NCBI RefSeq assembly: GCF_036812735.1
Contig: NZ_CP117523.1
Span: 1,736,001 to 1,800,000, forward strand
Reading direction: 5' to 3'
DNA length: 64,000 nt
Origin: Terrisporobacter glycolicus ATCC 14880 = DSM 1288
GTDB taxonomy: Bacteria; Bacillota; Clostridia; Peptostreptococcales; Peptostreptococcaceae
The stretch's first letter is position 1. Each line of letters starts with the position of its first letter. Positions 9,408 through 17,748 of this stretch are shown here, one piece after another. The translations under genes were made by a program, and so were the position numbers. Under the pieces are notes generated by a model. It was given only the letters and a program-made list of their open reading frames with translations, did not search any database and was not told where the DNA came from.

Positions 9408-9568
9408 GGTTACCCCCTAATATTATGCATTTTTATATAACAATATCATGATTAGTAAAAATTGGCAAATTTACATTAAAAGACATCTAGAAAAAAGTGT
9501 TCAGAGGAAAAGGTAAACCTAATAAAAAATAATTAGGTATTTTTACCAATAAAAAACTTAATAAATAT

Positions 9569-9598
9569 AAAAACTCATGCAAATGTATGAGTTTTTTT
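9569..9598 (+). terminator. terminator-like hairpin
   Basis: A 10-bp stem AAAAACTCAT with an 8-base loop runs into seven T. A second weaker hairpin lies just upstream at 9510-9547. Confidence 0.65.
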
Positions 9599-9734
9599 GT
9601 GCAAATAAACTTTGCAAAAAGGATTAAAAGTGTTGAAATTTAGGGGGAAAAAGAAAAAGTGTAATGGAAAAGATAAAAATTTTTAAAAAAACGTTTTAAA
9701 AATTTGAAAAAACATATCAAATTATATCGAATTA

Positions 9735-9743
9735 TGCTATAAT
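9735..9743 (+). promoter_or_regulatory. extended -10 promoter for the OPT operon
   Basis: TGCTATAAT is a perfect extended -10 about 35 bases before the start codon; no good -35 is seen. Confidence 0.6.
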
Positions 9744-9777
9744 GGAAAACGATTAAAAAAGAAAGGAAATAATTGAT

Positions 9778-11703
9778 ATGAATAAGAAATTATCAAAAGA
9801 GGCTTATGGTGGTGTTCATGGTAAAGATTATGTACCATATATAAACGATAAGTCAAAAAAAGGTACAAACCTTGCGGTATTATTAATAGGTATTGTATTA
9901 GCAGCACTATTTGCAGCATCTACAGCTTACTCTGGTATGAAATCGGGGTTAACGGTTGCAGCAGGAATTCCTGGAGCTATAATTGGTTCTATGCTTATAG
10001 GAGTATTCGCTAAGTCAAAAGGTATACTTGGAAAAAATATAATCCAAGGTATGTCAAGTGGTGGAGAATCTATAGCAAGTGGTATGATTTTCGTATTACC
10101 AGCAGTTATCCTTATAGGAAGTCAAATAACATTCTTTGAAGGAGTAATAGTAGGTGTAGGGGGATGTTTATTCGGTATAGGATGTTCATCATTAGTTTAC
10201 AACTACTTAATAGTAGAAGAACATGGAAAACTTATGTATCCAGAGTCAATGGCAATATCAGAAACTCTTGTTGCATCTGAAGGTGGCGGAGATGCTATCA
10301 AATTCATGGGAATAGGTTTTGGAATAAGTGGTATTATAAATGTTTTAACAGGATCATTCTTTAATGTAGTTAACAACACGATGACATTCTTAGGAAGTAA
10401 GTTCTATAAATGGAAGTTCTCTATGGAAGTTAACCCATTATTATTAGGTATAGGATTCATAGTTGGATTAGAAGTATCTTTAACTATGTTTGCTGGTTCT
10501 ATATTATCTAACTTTGGTATAGCTCCATTAATAGGTTACTTCACTGATATGGCTGCTAACAACATGAACGCATGGAATGATGCATCAGTAGTTATAAGCC
10601 AAATGGATGTAAATGCAATATCTGGAAGTTATGTTAAATACATAGGTGCAGGTATGATGCTTTGTGGTGGTATAATAGGAGCAATAAAACTTATACCAAC
10701 AATAGTTGTTTCTGTAAAAGAAACTTTAAATGCAAGATCTGCTAAAGACGGAAGTTCTGAAGGTAGTTCAGGAGAAATGTTAATACTTATAGCTAGTATG
10801 GTTATAGCATTTGTAGCAGCATTTATGATATCTGGAAGTGTAAAAATGGCAATAGTAGGAGCAATAGTTTCTCTAATATTATCATTATTATTCGTAATAG
10901 TTGCAGGACGTCTAACTGGTACAATAGGAACATCTAACCTTCCAGTATCAGGAATGACAATAGCTTCATTAGTTATATTAACATTAGTATTCGTTATAAT
11001 GGGATGGACTAGCAATGCTGATAATAAATCATTATTATTATTTGCTGCATTCATGGTTGTTGCAATATCAACAGCTGGAGGATATACTCAATCTCAAAAA
11101 GTTACTTATGTAATAGGTGGAAATAAGAAAGAAATGCAAAACTACTTCGCAATAGCTTCTGTAGTAGGTGTTATTGTTGTTACAGGAACAATAATGTTAC
11201 TTGCTGATCAATTAGCTGTTACTGGAGCAGATGCACAATTTGCACTACCTCAAGCTAACTTAATGTCTACATTAACTTCTGGTATAATGTCAGGAAATTT
11301 ACCATGGGTTATGATAATAGCTGGTGTAGTTATGGCTTTATTCTTATTCTTATTAAACTTACCAATAATGACTATAGCTATAGGATTCTACTTACCAATA
11401 TCAACAACTTCAATAATATTAGTTGGAGCATTAATCCGTGTATTAGTTGAGAAGATGTGTAAAGATACTGCTGAGAGAGAAGCTAGAGTTTCAAACGGTA
11501 TAAGTTTATCTTCAGGATTAGTTGCTGGTGGATCTATAATAGGTCTAATAGGTATAATCTTACAAGTATCTGGAGTTATAACTCCTAAAGTTCCAACTGG
11601 ATTTGCAGCTGGGAACATGATGGCAGTAGTAATATTAGTTATACTAGTTGTAACTACAACTGTGCCAATAATGGTATCTAAAATTAAGAAAAATGAAAAC
11701 TAA
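9778..11703 (+). CDS. OPT family oligopeptide transporter
   Basis: A 641-residue polytopic membrane protein with about 15 hydrophobic segments across its whole length, the OPT symporter fold. Family-like stretches include AASTAYSGMKSGLTVAAGIP near residue 45 and PESMAISETLVASEGGGDA near residue 160. OPT proteins import oligopeptides or metal chelates with protons. Its last 11 bases overlap the next gene, which implies coupled translation. Peptide uptake suits an amino-acid fermenting clostridium. Substrate unknown. Confidence 0.92.
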   Translation: MNKKLSKEAYGGVHGKDYVPYINDKSKKGTNLAVLLIGIVLAALFAASTAYSGMKSGLTVAAGIPGAIIGSMLIGVFAKSKGILGKNIIQGMSSGGESIASGMIFVLPAVILIGSQITFFEGVIVGVGGCLFGIGCSSLVYNYLIVEEHGKLMYPESMAISETLVASEGGGDAIKFMGIGFGISGIINVLTGSFFNVVNNTMTFLGSKFYKWKFSMEVNPLLLGIGFIVGLEVSLTMFAGSILSNFGIAPLIGYFTDMAANNMNAWNDASVVISQMDVNAISGSYVKYIGAGMMLCGGIIGAIKLIPTIVVSVKETLNARSAKDGSSEGSSGEMLILIASMVIAFVAAFMISGSVKMAIVGAIVSLILSLLFVIVAGRLTGTIGTSNLPVSGMTIASLVILTLVFVIMGWTSNADNKSLLLFAAFMVVAISTAGGYTQSQKVTYVIGGNKKEMQNYFAIASVVGVIVVTGTIMLLADQLAVTGADAQFALPQANLMSTLTSGIMSGNLPWVMIIAGVVMALFLFLLNLPIMTIAIGFYLPISTTSIILVGALIRVLVEKMCKDTAEREARVSNGISLSSGLVAGGSIIGLIGIILQVSGVITPKVPTGFAAGNMMAVVILVILVVTTTVPIMVSKIKKNEN

Positions 11704-12040
11704 TCAAGAAGTTTTAGATATTGTTTATAAAATTTGTGATAATATAGAATATGATGTAAACGAAGATAAAGTAGTTACCATACTTGAAAAACAAGACCAT
11801 AAGATTCAGAAGTTTTTTAGAAAACTAAAGTTTAAAATTCCTACGCATAAAAAAATTGAACTAGATGAATACAGTAGTGCAGTATTTTTAGAAATCGACG
11901 GTGAAAAAACTGTTGAAGAAGTTGGGAAAAAACTTGAGGTTAAGTTTGGAGAGAAAGTAAATCCACTTTATGAAAGGTTATTACTTTTCCTAAATCATAT
12001 TGAAGTAAATTGCAAATATATAGAAAGAACTAATAGCTAA
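11693..12040 (+). CDS. PqqD-like protein coupled to the OPT transporter
   Basis: This 115-residue protein starts inside the OPT gene (ATG 11693) and overlaps it by 11 bases in another frame. The C-terminal 60 residues resemble the PqqD winged-helix fold (LDEYSSAVFLEIDGEKTVEE), used elsewhere to present ribosomal peptides to radical SAM enzymes. No radical SAM gene or precursor peptide lies nearby. The coupling suggests a role with transported peptides or as a transporter partner, but this is inference. The family call is moderate, being based on the pattern of a short signature. Confidence 0.6.
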   Translation: MKTNQEVLDIVYKICDNIEYDVNEDKVVTILEKQDHKIQKFFRKLKFKIPTHKKIELDEYSSAVFLEIDGEKTVEEVGKKLEVKFGEKVNPLYERLLLFLNHIEVNCKYIERTNS

Positions 12041-12099
12041 TTAAAAGAATTAAATATTAGATATTGACATAAATAGGTATAAACTATATTCAAAATTAA

Positions 12100-12138
12100 G
12101 ACCTATGGAACAACGTTATATGTTCCATAGGTCATTTT
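12100..12138 (+). terminator. terminator, GACCTATGGA family
   Basis: A perfect 13-bp stem with arms GACCTATGGAACA and TGTTCCATAGGTC precedes ATTTTTA. A near copy is at 30253. Confidence 0.85.
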
Positions 12139-12225
12139 TACATGTTAGGAAATTATAGTTGGATTTACGCTATTGATAAGCTCTAAAATTAAGGTATATC
12201 AATTCATTGAGGAAATGTTAAAAAT

Positions 12226-12300
12226 GAATTTTTGAGCAACGGAGTTGCGTGAAGCGGTAGCTAAGGCATCTCGTTGGCGATATGAGCGAAGCGAATTTTT
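12226..12300. repeat. GC-rich dispersed repeat, copy A
   Basis: This 75-base unit contrasts with its AT-rich surroundings. It holds the mini-hairpin GCAACGGAGTTGC and ends in AGCGAAGCGAATTTT. A longer copy B of the same element is at 56850-56973. Strand is arbitrary. Confidence 0.75.
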
Positions 12301-12550
12301 ATTGTGATAATATTTCCGTAATTTATTATTTCAATATACTATTTTGAATATAAAACATGAAGAAGAAACAAAAAGTTACAAAATATATTGATGACTTTTA
12401 AGGATAAAAAATAAGGGTATAATAAACATGACAAAAAGATTTTGGAAGTAAAAATTAATAGAATTTTAGAGATTAAATATTAAATAGACACTAGAAAAAT
12501 ATAAAGTATCTGTTAATCAAAAGTAAAAATAGTAAAAAACGAAGGGAGAA
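12301..12550. other. intergenic region, no clear gene
   Basis: Only short open frames without ribosome sites are seen, for example one of seven codons after a TATAAT at 12418. Nothing else is supported. Confidence 0.4.
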
Positions 12551-12766
12551 ATGAATATGAGAAAAATAAAAGAAGGTAATGTAATATACCTTATACCAAA
12601 GGATAAAAATACAATGGATTTAAGATGTAGCGAGTGCGGGGTTGTTAAAAATGAACTAGATATTGAAGTAGAGATTGATAAGGTAACTAATAGAAAAGTG
12701 TACAAATGTGAATGTGGTTGCAAAACATTTACACCACAAATAGATTTAGAACAATACTACATATAA
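12551..12766 (+). CDS. small zinc-ribbon protein
   Basis: This 71-residue protein carries CSEC near residue 26 and CECGC near residue 54, two zinc knuckles. GAAGGGAG lies 7 bases before ATG. No membrane segment is seen. It might bind nucleic acid or a partner protein, but no function is known. A nine-codon open frame at 12799-12828, with AAGGAAGAG upstream, separates it from the next terminator. Confidence 0.6.
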   Translation: MNMRKIKEGNVIYLIPKDKNTMDLRCSECGVVKNELDIEVEIDKVTNRKVYKCECGCKTFTPQIDLEQYYI

Positions 12767-12829
12767 TCACCAAATATCTGAAAAAAGGAAGAGATTGAAT
12801 GAGTGAAACCTACAAAAGGTTAGAATAAT

Positions 12830-12862
12830 AAATGCGCCTACGAAAAATGTGGGTGCATTTTT
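12830..12862 (+). terminator. rho-independent terminator
   Basis: A 12-bp stem from AAATGCGCCTAC with its G-T containing complement is followed by TTTTT. Confidence 0.8.
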
Positions 12863-12984
12863 ATGTTTAACTATTAGTTAAAATTATTGCTATGGAGTTA
12901 ACTACAGGTTAATTGTAGTTATTATTTAAAATTGATATTATATAAGTAGGAGAGCAAACATTACCATTTTTAAGAGGAGCATAC

Positions 12985-14028
12985 ATGAAAATAAATGATA
13001 TTATAAAATTAAAAAGAAAAGAAATGGATTTAACTCAAGAACAAATAGCGGAGTACTTAGGAGTAACAACTCCTGCAGTTAATAAATGGGAAAAAGGAAA
13101 TTCATATCCTGATATTACAATATTACCTGCATTAGCAAGATTATTGAGAGTTGATTTAAATACTTTGCTATCATTTAAAGATGAACTAACAGATAAAGAA
13201 ATTGGAAAATTCACTAATGATCTAGCAGCTATTATAGATGAAAAAGGATATGATGATGGATTTCAATTAGGAATAGATAAAATATATAATTATCCTAATT
13301 GCTATAAGTTAATTTTTTCAGTTGCATCTGTTTTGCAGGGCGCATTATTTATGTATGGTGTGAAAGATAAATATAAGTATGAAACAGAAATTGAAAAGCT
13401 ATTTGAACGTGTAGCTAATTGCGATAATCCAGAGTTATGCAATCATGCAAAATCATTACTAATTTTTAGATACATAGAAAGAGAAGATTATGATAGTGCA
13501 CAAAAACTTATTGATACCTTACCTAATATATCAATTAATAAAAATGAAATTCAATCTAAGTTATATATTAAACAGGGTAAAATATCAGAAGCATCTGAAA
13601 TCATAGAACAAAATTTATTACGTATGGCTAATGAAATTCAAACATCATTAATAAGTATGCTTGATATTGCTTTAAAAGAAAGTAGACATGAATATGCAGC
13701 AATTTATGCTGACAAAATACAACAAACAGTTGAAATATATGAATTATGGGATTATAACAAATATATTGGCCATTTTCAACTTGCAATAGAAACAAAAGAT
13801 AAAAAAAGGAGTATGGATACATTAAAAGTTATATTACCATCCATCAAAAAACAATGGATGATAAATCAGTCTCCACTTTATAGACATATTAAATCTAAAA
13901 GTGTAGATAGTAAAATGGGTATAATGATGCTTGATAGTATAATTAGGGAGCTTGAAACTAGTGAAGAAGCAGACTTTTTAAAAAGTGACCCTGAATTTAT
14001 AGAGTTATTAAATGCATATAAAGATTAA
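12985..14028 (+). CDS. XRE-family transcriptional regulator with long helical C-terminus
   Basis: Residues 1-60 are a Cro/CI helix-turn-helix: LTQEQIAEYLGVTTPAVNKW is the recognition unit, and KGNSYPDITILPALARLL completes the five-helix fold. Residues 70-347 are alpha-helical with a TPR-like rhythm (DSAQKLIDTLPNISINK). This layout is common in clostridial regulators in which the helical part senses a ligand or peptide. A GAGGAG lies before ATG. The target is unknown; no divergent gene is adjacent. Confidence 0.85.
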   Translation: MKINDIIKLKRKEMDLTQEQIAEYLGVTTPAVNKWEKGNSYPDITILPALARLLRVDLNTLLSFKDELTDKEIGKFTNDLAAIIDEKGYDDGFQLGIDKIYNYPNCYKLIFSVASVLQGALFMYGVKDKYKYETEIEKLFERVANCDNPELCNHAKSLLIFRYIEREDYDSAQKLIDTLPNISINKNEIQSKLYIKQGKISEASEIIEQNLLRMANEIQTSLISMLDIALKESRHEYAAIYADKIQQTVEIYELWDYNKYIGHFQLAIETKDKKRSMDTLKVILPSIKKQWMINQSPLYRHIKSKSVDSKMGIMMLDSIIRELETSEEADFLKSDPEFIELLNAYKD

Positions 14029-14083
14029 TTTTATGGATGTATTTAATAACTCTATAGGAAGTAAAATTATAGTAAGTAAGTTA

Positions 14084-14115
14084 AAGGGATACACAAAAAT
14101 GTGTACCCCCTCTTT
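14084..14115 (+). terminator. terminator, GGGTACAC family copy 1
   Basis: The stem AGGGATACAC/GTGTACCCCCT with loop AAAAAT has an imperfect base and is followed by a weak T run. Near copies lie at 18822 and 55675. Confidence 0.7.
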
Positions 14116-14455
14116 TAGATTTTTTATAATGCCAGAAAGTCAGGTCATTGTAAAGTTTTGACTAGGATACATGGGAAGTTATTTACATACTACATAAGAA
14201 TATATTAAATACATTTGGAACAATATATAAGAATGAAATAGAAGCTAGACAAAGTATGAAGAAACAAAAATATGATGCAACTATAAATTTATAAAAACAT
14301 GTATACTTAAGTAAATTTCAATATGTAGTATTTCCTTAGGTAACTTAAATGTAACTAGGCACTAAAATGTGCCTTATTGTTGTTTCTTTCTACAAGGTTT
14401 ATTATTAATTCATAGAAGTAAACAAATAACTATAAGAAAAAAGGATGGTAAGAAT
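14116..14455. other. intergenic region with a doubtful gene remnant and small hairpin
   Basis: The plus strand has a start-less open frame at 14166-14294 that reads like protein (KNEIEARQSMKKQKYDATIN) and may be a remnant. A 6-bp hairpin AGGCAC/GTGCCT lies at 14357-14374 before thioredoxin. No gene can be called. Confidence 0.35.
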
Positions 14456-14773
14456 ATGTCAAGAATAATAGGAATAAATGAATTTAAAAATGATGTGGAA
14501 AATAATAAAGGTACAGTTGTAGTAGATTTCTTTGCAACTTGGTGTGGTCCATGTAAAATGTTATCACCAGTATATGACTCAATAGGTGAAGAAATGAAAG
14601 ATAAAACAGAATTTTTAAAAGTTGATATAGACCAAAGTATGGAGTTAGCTCAAAAATTTGAAGTATCAACTGTTCCAACAGTGATAGTTTTTAAAGAGGG
14701 AAAAGAAATGGATAGATTAGTAGGTTTTATACCTAAAAACAGTTTAAAAGCTAAAGTAGAAGAATATTTATAA
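14456..14773 (+). CDS. trxA: thioredoxin
   Basis: This 105-residue thioredoxin has the redox motif WCGPC (Trp29-Cys33) and the cis-proline motif STVPTVIVF. It reduces protein disulfides in the cytoplasm, normally with thioredoxin reductase, which is not encoded here. A longer frame starts at 14369, but ATG at 14456 follows AAGGATGG and matches the family start (SRIIGINEF). A damaged second copy of this gene with its terminator lies at 16241-16447. Confidence 0.95.
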   Translation: MSRIIGINEFKNDVENNKGTVVVDFFATWCGPCKMLSPVYDSIGEEMKDKTEFLKVDIDQSMELAQKFEVSTVPTVIVFKEGKEMDRLVGFIPKNSLKAKVEEYL

Positions 14774-14789
14774 TAAAAATTAAGTAACT

Positions 14790-14827
14790 AAGGCCTAAGT
14801 CCTATATTAATTGGACTTAGGCCTTTT
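14790..14827 (+). terminator. rho-independent terminator of thioredoxin
   Basis: The 13-bp stem AAGGCCTAAGTCC and complement is followed by TTTTAG. It is duplicated exactly at 16408. Confidence 0.85.
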
Positions 14828-15065
14828 AGCTTTATTCTATATGAATTTTGACTGATGATTATTGGCAGCAAATTGTATAACAAGTAAGTGGCACTGCGAT
14901 AATTTACTTTTTTGTTTACAAATGTAATTATTTACTATATTTTCCATTAATATTATAATGTATTATATAATAAAGTTAAAAGGAGAAAAACATGAATTAT
15001 AGCAAATTATTTACAGTGAAAATAAATTTGGTTTAATAGGGTTTGTATATTATTGGATTATATTA

Positions 15066-15401
15066 ATGATTGTAGTAATTTTAGTTACTATATTAAAAAT
15101 AGAAATGAAATTTAAAAAAGTAATAAAAACTGATAAAACAGGATTATGGGATTCGCAAGAAGTACTGGACTTTTACGAAGATTTTTTAATAGTAAAAAGT
15201 AAAGTATTTGAAGGAGAAATAAAAGTCAAATATGCTCAATTTTATGAAGTATTTGAGTCAAAGGATTATTTTATAACTTATTTAAATGACAATAAGGCAA
15301 GCTTAATAAGAAAAAAAGATATGGAAAGTGAAGTTATTCATAGTTTAAGGTCTTTGTATATAAAAAATCTTACAAACAAATATAAAAGTGTAAATATATA
15401 A
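15066..15401 (+). CDS. YcxB-like membrane protein, probably frameshifted at its N-terminus
   Basis: The 111-residue frame starts with a membrane helix (VVILVTILKI) and continues as a small beta domain (FYEDFLIVKSKVFEGEIKV) like the YcxB C-terminal domain. A better start exists at ATG 14992 with AAGGAGA upstream, but that frame stops at 15034. The frame of this gene is open back to 15003 and encodes a matching second half of the first helix. One missing base near 15016-15020 would join them into about 135 residues. It is therefore either decayed or expressed from an internal start. A distant relative is at 32002. Confidence 0.5.
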   Translation: MIVVILVTILKIEMKFKKVIKTDKTGLWDSQEVLDFYEDFLIVKSKVFEGEIKVKYAQFYEVFESKDYFITYLNDNKASLIRKKDMESEVIHSLRSLYIKNLTNKYKSVNI

Positions 15402-15577
15402 ATTTGTATTTTATTTTTTCAACGATCTATAATTGTAATAACTATTATTAAAATAATAAAAGTTATAATTTACATTTATAATGTTATAAAAAAAGATGTA
15501 AACGTTGATATACCATAAGGAACTTACAAAGGGAATTATATGTACATATAGTATATTAACTATATGGAGGTGCATGT

Positions 15578-16114
15578 ATGAATTTCTTAATTAGAGGAAT
15601 ATCAGAGTTTGTAATAGTTATACCCGTAGCACTTATTATATTCTCACCTTACTTTTTATATACAAGGTATATACTTAAAATAAAAATAGAGTGGAACTCA
15701 GTAGAAATTTTATGTGAATTTTTATGGTTACTTATGTTATTGGCTATTTTGAACATAACAGGCATAATTGGAAGTATAATAGAGGGCAATTTTAGTGTGG
15801 ATTCAGTAGTAAATGGGAGAGCATATATTGATTTTAATATTTTATCAGATGGTTTATCACTTCCTACAATACTAAATATTATACTATTTATTCCATTTGG
15901 TTTTTTTACAACTATGATATTTAAAAGATTTACAACTGGGGCTTTGATGGGATTTTTCATTTCAGTATCTATTGAAGTACTACAATTGTTTACTGGAAGA
16001 TTTGTACAACTGGAAGATATATTAATGAATACCTCAGGAATGGTAATAGGATGTTTATTTGCTTTTTTAGTATTCAAACTTCACGATAAAGGATACATTA
16101 GGATTGATTCTTGA
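15578..16114 (+). CDS. VanZ family membrane protein
   Basis: A 178-residue protein with about five membrane helices and the VanZ core: NIILFIPFGFF, then ISVSIEVLQLFTGRFVQLEDILMNTSGMVIG. VanZ of Enterococcus lowers teicoplanin sensitivity by an unknown route; most clostridial relatives are uncharacterised. GGAGGTG before ATG is strong. It is monocistronic, with a terminator after it. Confidence 0.9.
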   Translation: MNFLIRGISEFVIVIPVALIIFSPYFLYTRYILKIKIEWNSVEILCEFLWLLMLLAILNITGIIGSIIEGNFSVDSVVNGRAYIDFNILSDGLSLPTILNIILFIPFGFFTTMIFKRFTTGALMGFFISVSIEVLQLFTGRFVQLEDILMNTSGMVIGCLFAFLVFKLHDKGYIRIDS

Positions 16115-16161
16115 TGATCAAAAATTTGCAACTACTACATGAAGAATAAACTTAAAAAATT

Positions 16162-16195
16162 AGTGCTTATCTTTGATAGATGAAGCGCTTTTTTT
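16162..16195 (+). terminator. rho-independent terminator after the VanZ gene
   Basis: The stem AGTGCTTATC with a G-T and bulge-containing complement is followed by TTTTTTT. Confidence 0.75.
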
Positions 16196-16240
16196 AATCT
16201 ATAAAACTATGGCATGATATTATATATATTAAAGTTATGT

Positions 16241-16391
16241 AATAAATGAATTTAAAAATGATGTGGAAAATAATAAAGGTACAGTTGTGGTAGACTTCTT
16301 TGCAACTTGGTGTGGCCCATGTAAAATGTTATCGCCAGTATATGACTCAATAGGTGAAGAAATGAAAGCTAAAGTAGAAGAATATTTATAG
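16241..16391 (+). pseudogene. thioredoxin pseudogene, truncated duplicate
   Basis: The sequence matches the 14473-14830 thioredoxin segment almost exactly, including the WCGPC codons, but lacks the first codons and the bases matching 14601-14750. The 150-base deletion is between two AAAG runs and keeps frame, ending in TAG at 16389. No start codon with a ribosome site is present, so it should not make protein. The third-position changes (for example TGGTGTGGC) suggest some age. Confidence 0.9.
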
Positions 16392-16407
16392 TAAAAATTA
16401 AGTAACT

Positions 16408-16445
16408 AAGGCCTAAGTCCTATATTAATTGGACTTAGGCCTTTT
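16408..16445 (+). terminator. duplicated thioredoxin terminator
   Basis: Identical 13-bp stem to 14790; it belongs to the duplicated thioredoxin segment. Confidence 0.85.
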
Positions 16446-16478
16446 AGATGTATAAATTAATATGGCTTTGTGAACGCA

Positions 16479-16515
16479 AAATAGAGTAATACTTTTCAAT
16501 CATATTACTCTATTT
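16479..16515. terminator. terminator for the GNAT gene on the minus strand
   Basis: A 12-bp stem AAATAGAGTAAT with complement ATTACTCTATTT lies just beyond the minus-strand gene end. Confidence 0.7.
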
Positions 16516-16541
16516 ATTAAATTATACTATAATTTGGATTA

Positions 16542-16988
16542 CTATTTTAATTTCATATGCAATATAGGGAATGGATTACCCTGTTCGTCGAACTCAGATT
16601 TTTTAAAAACTTTAAAGCCCATATGTTTATAAAAGCCTAATGCTTGTGGATTTTGCTCATTAACATCTACATAATTTGCATTTAATACTTCTATTGCATA
16701 TTCTACAAGTTTTTTTCCAATTCCATTTCCTCTACTATCATTACTTACAAATAACATTTCAATTTTAAAATCATGTATTCCCATAAAAGCTTTTATCATA
16801 TCTTTTTTATCTCTTACACATAAAAGTTTACTAACGTATTTAGCACCTTCAATAACTTGAGGCTTTATTGATATTATGTCCTCTTCACTTAAAAAGTTAT
16901 GTGTTGCTCTTACTGATGATTCCCATGTATTTAGTATTTCTTCCATATCTTTATTATTAATAATATTTAAATTTTCAATTTTTATCAT
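16542..16988 (-). CDS. GNAT N-acetyltransferase, YjaB-like
   Basis: A 148-residue GCN5-type acetyltransferase that moves acetyl from acetyl-CoA to an amine. It has the SVRATHNFLSEEDI opening typical of the YjaB subgroup, the acetyl-CoA loop motif RGNGIGKKLVEYA near residue 86, and the C-terminal NPQALGFYKHMGFKV motif. AGGAGGAATTG precedes ATG. Substrate unknown. Confidence 0.85.
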   Translation of the reverse strand: MIKIENLNIINNKDMEEILNTWESSVRATHNFLSEEDIISIKPQVIEGAKYVSKLLCVRDKKDMIKAFMGIHDFKIEMLFVSNDSRGNGIGKKLVEYAIEVLNANYVDVNEQNPQALGFYKHMGFKVFKKSEFDEQGNPFPILHMKLK

Positions 16989-17095
16989 TTAACAATTCCT
17001 CCTAAGTAAGTACGTCACTTAATATTATATGTTAAATACGATTTAAAAAGTTTATTAAGAATATTTCTGTACTAACTATAATCAATTAAATATAT

Positions 17096-17351
17096 TTATT
17101 TGTTTTTATAGATATATAATATTCTTCTAATACTACTTTCAGATAGAAAATAATCTGTAGACAATTGTTTAATTGATGTTCCTTGTAAGTACTTGCTATA
17201 TATTTCAAAATTTCTTGTTTTCAGCTCAGCTTTAATTCCACTAACCTCACCCCAAGATTTTTTGCTGTTATCTTTCTTTGGAATGTATATATAATCACCA
17301 TCAATGTATTTTTGAACTAAATCTAAAACATCTTTAGGTAATATATTTTAT
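17096..17351 (-). pseudogene. CD3324-family protein, start codon lost
   Basis: The minus strand encodes the helix-turn-helix-like CD3324 signature: ILPKDVLDLVQKYIDGDYIY, then KKSWGE, then a recognition helix ending SESSIRRILYIYKNK and a stop at 17096. The ribosome site AAGGAGCG is intact, but the expected ATG reads ATA and the next codons run out of frame, so some bases of the N-terminus are missing. The rest is open, suggesting recent loss. Confidence 0.65.
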
Positions 17352-17364
17352 CGCTCCTTACAAA

Positions 17365-17430
17365 CTATGCTTTGATATTATTGCAGCTTTTGCTTGGAGC
17401 TAAATTAATTAATCTAATTTTACAAAACAT
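17365..17430 (-). CDS. tiny ORF upstream of the decayed CD3324 gene
   Basis: A 21-codon frame starts with ATG after GAAGGTAGGTG and stops just before the AAGGAGCG of the next gene. The start (MFCKIRLINLAPSK) shows no family. It could be a leader or a leftover of a longer gene. Expression is uncertain. Confidence 0.3.
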   Translation of the reverse strand: MFCKIRLINLAPSKSCNNIKA

Positions 17431-17748
17431 GATGACACCTACCTTCTTGCTTAATTACGTTATTATATCATAAATTATAAAACTAAATGTCTAGTAAAAG
17501 AGATGTTTTCGTGAAAACTTAAAATAAAATATATTAATAGTTTGTATAACTTGATATGAGGTCAGAATTTGAGTTATTATAATATAAAGAAAACTTAATT
17601 ACGTTTAGATTCTTCAGAAATTATATTTGAAGAAAATAGATAATCTAAATTAACCAGATTTATTTTACTTTTAGATCAATGGACAGAATCTTATTTATAT
17701 AAGTTTGTAATAATGTTTCATAAATAAAAATTCTAGGGGGGACTTCGT
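17431..17748. other. intergenic region with operator-like inverted repeats
   Basis: The perfect palindrome GTTTTCGTGAAAAC lies at 17505-17518 and a TTCTTCA/TGAAGAA inverted repeat near 17610-17634. No coding frame with a ribosome site is seen. The regulatory roles are guesses. Confidence 0.35.

Noticed and set aside
15000-16450. Duplicated thioredoxin ends considered as borders of a composite mobile element
   Set aside because: No transposase, no inverted ends and no target duplication; a simple segmental duplication explains it.
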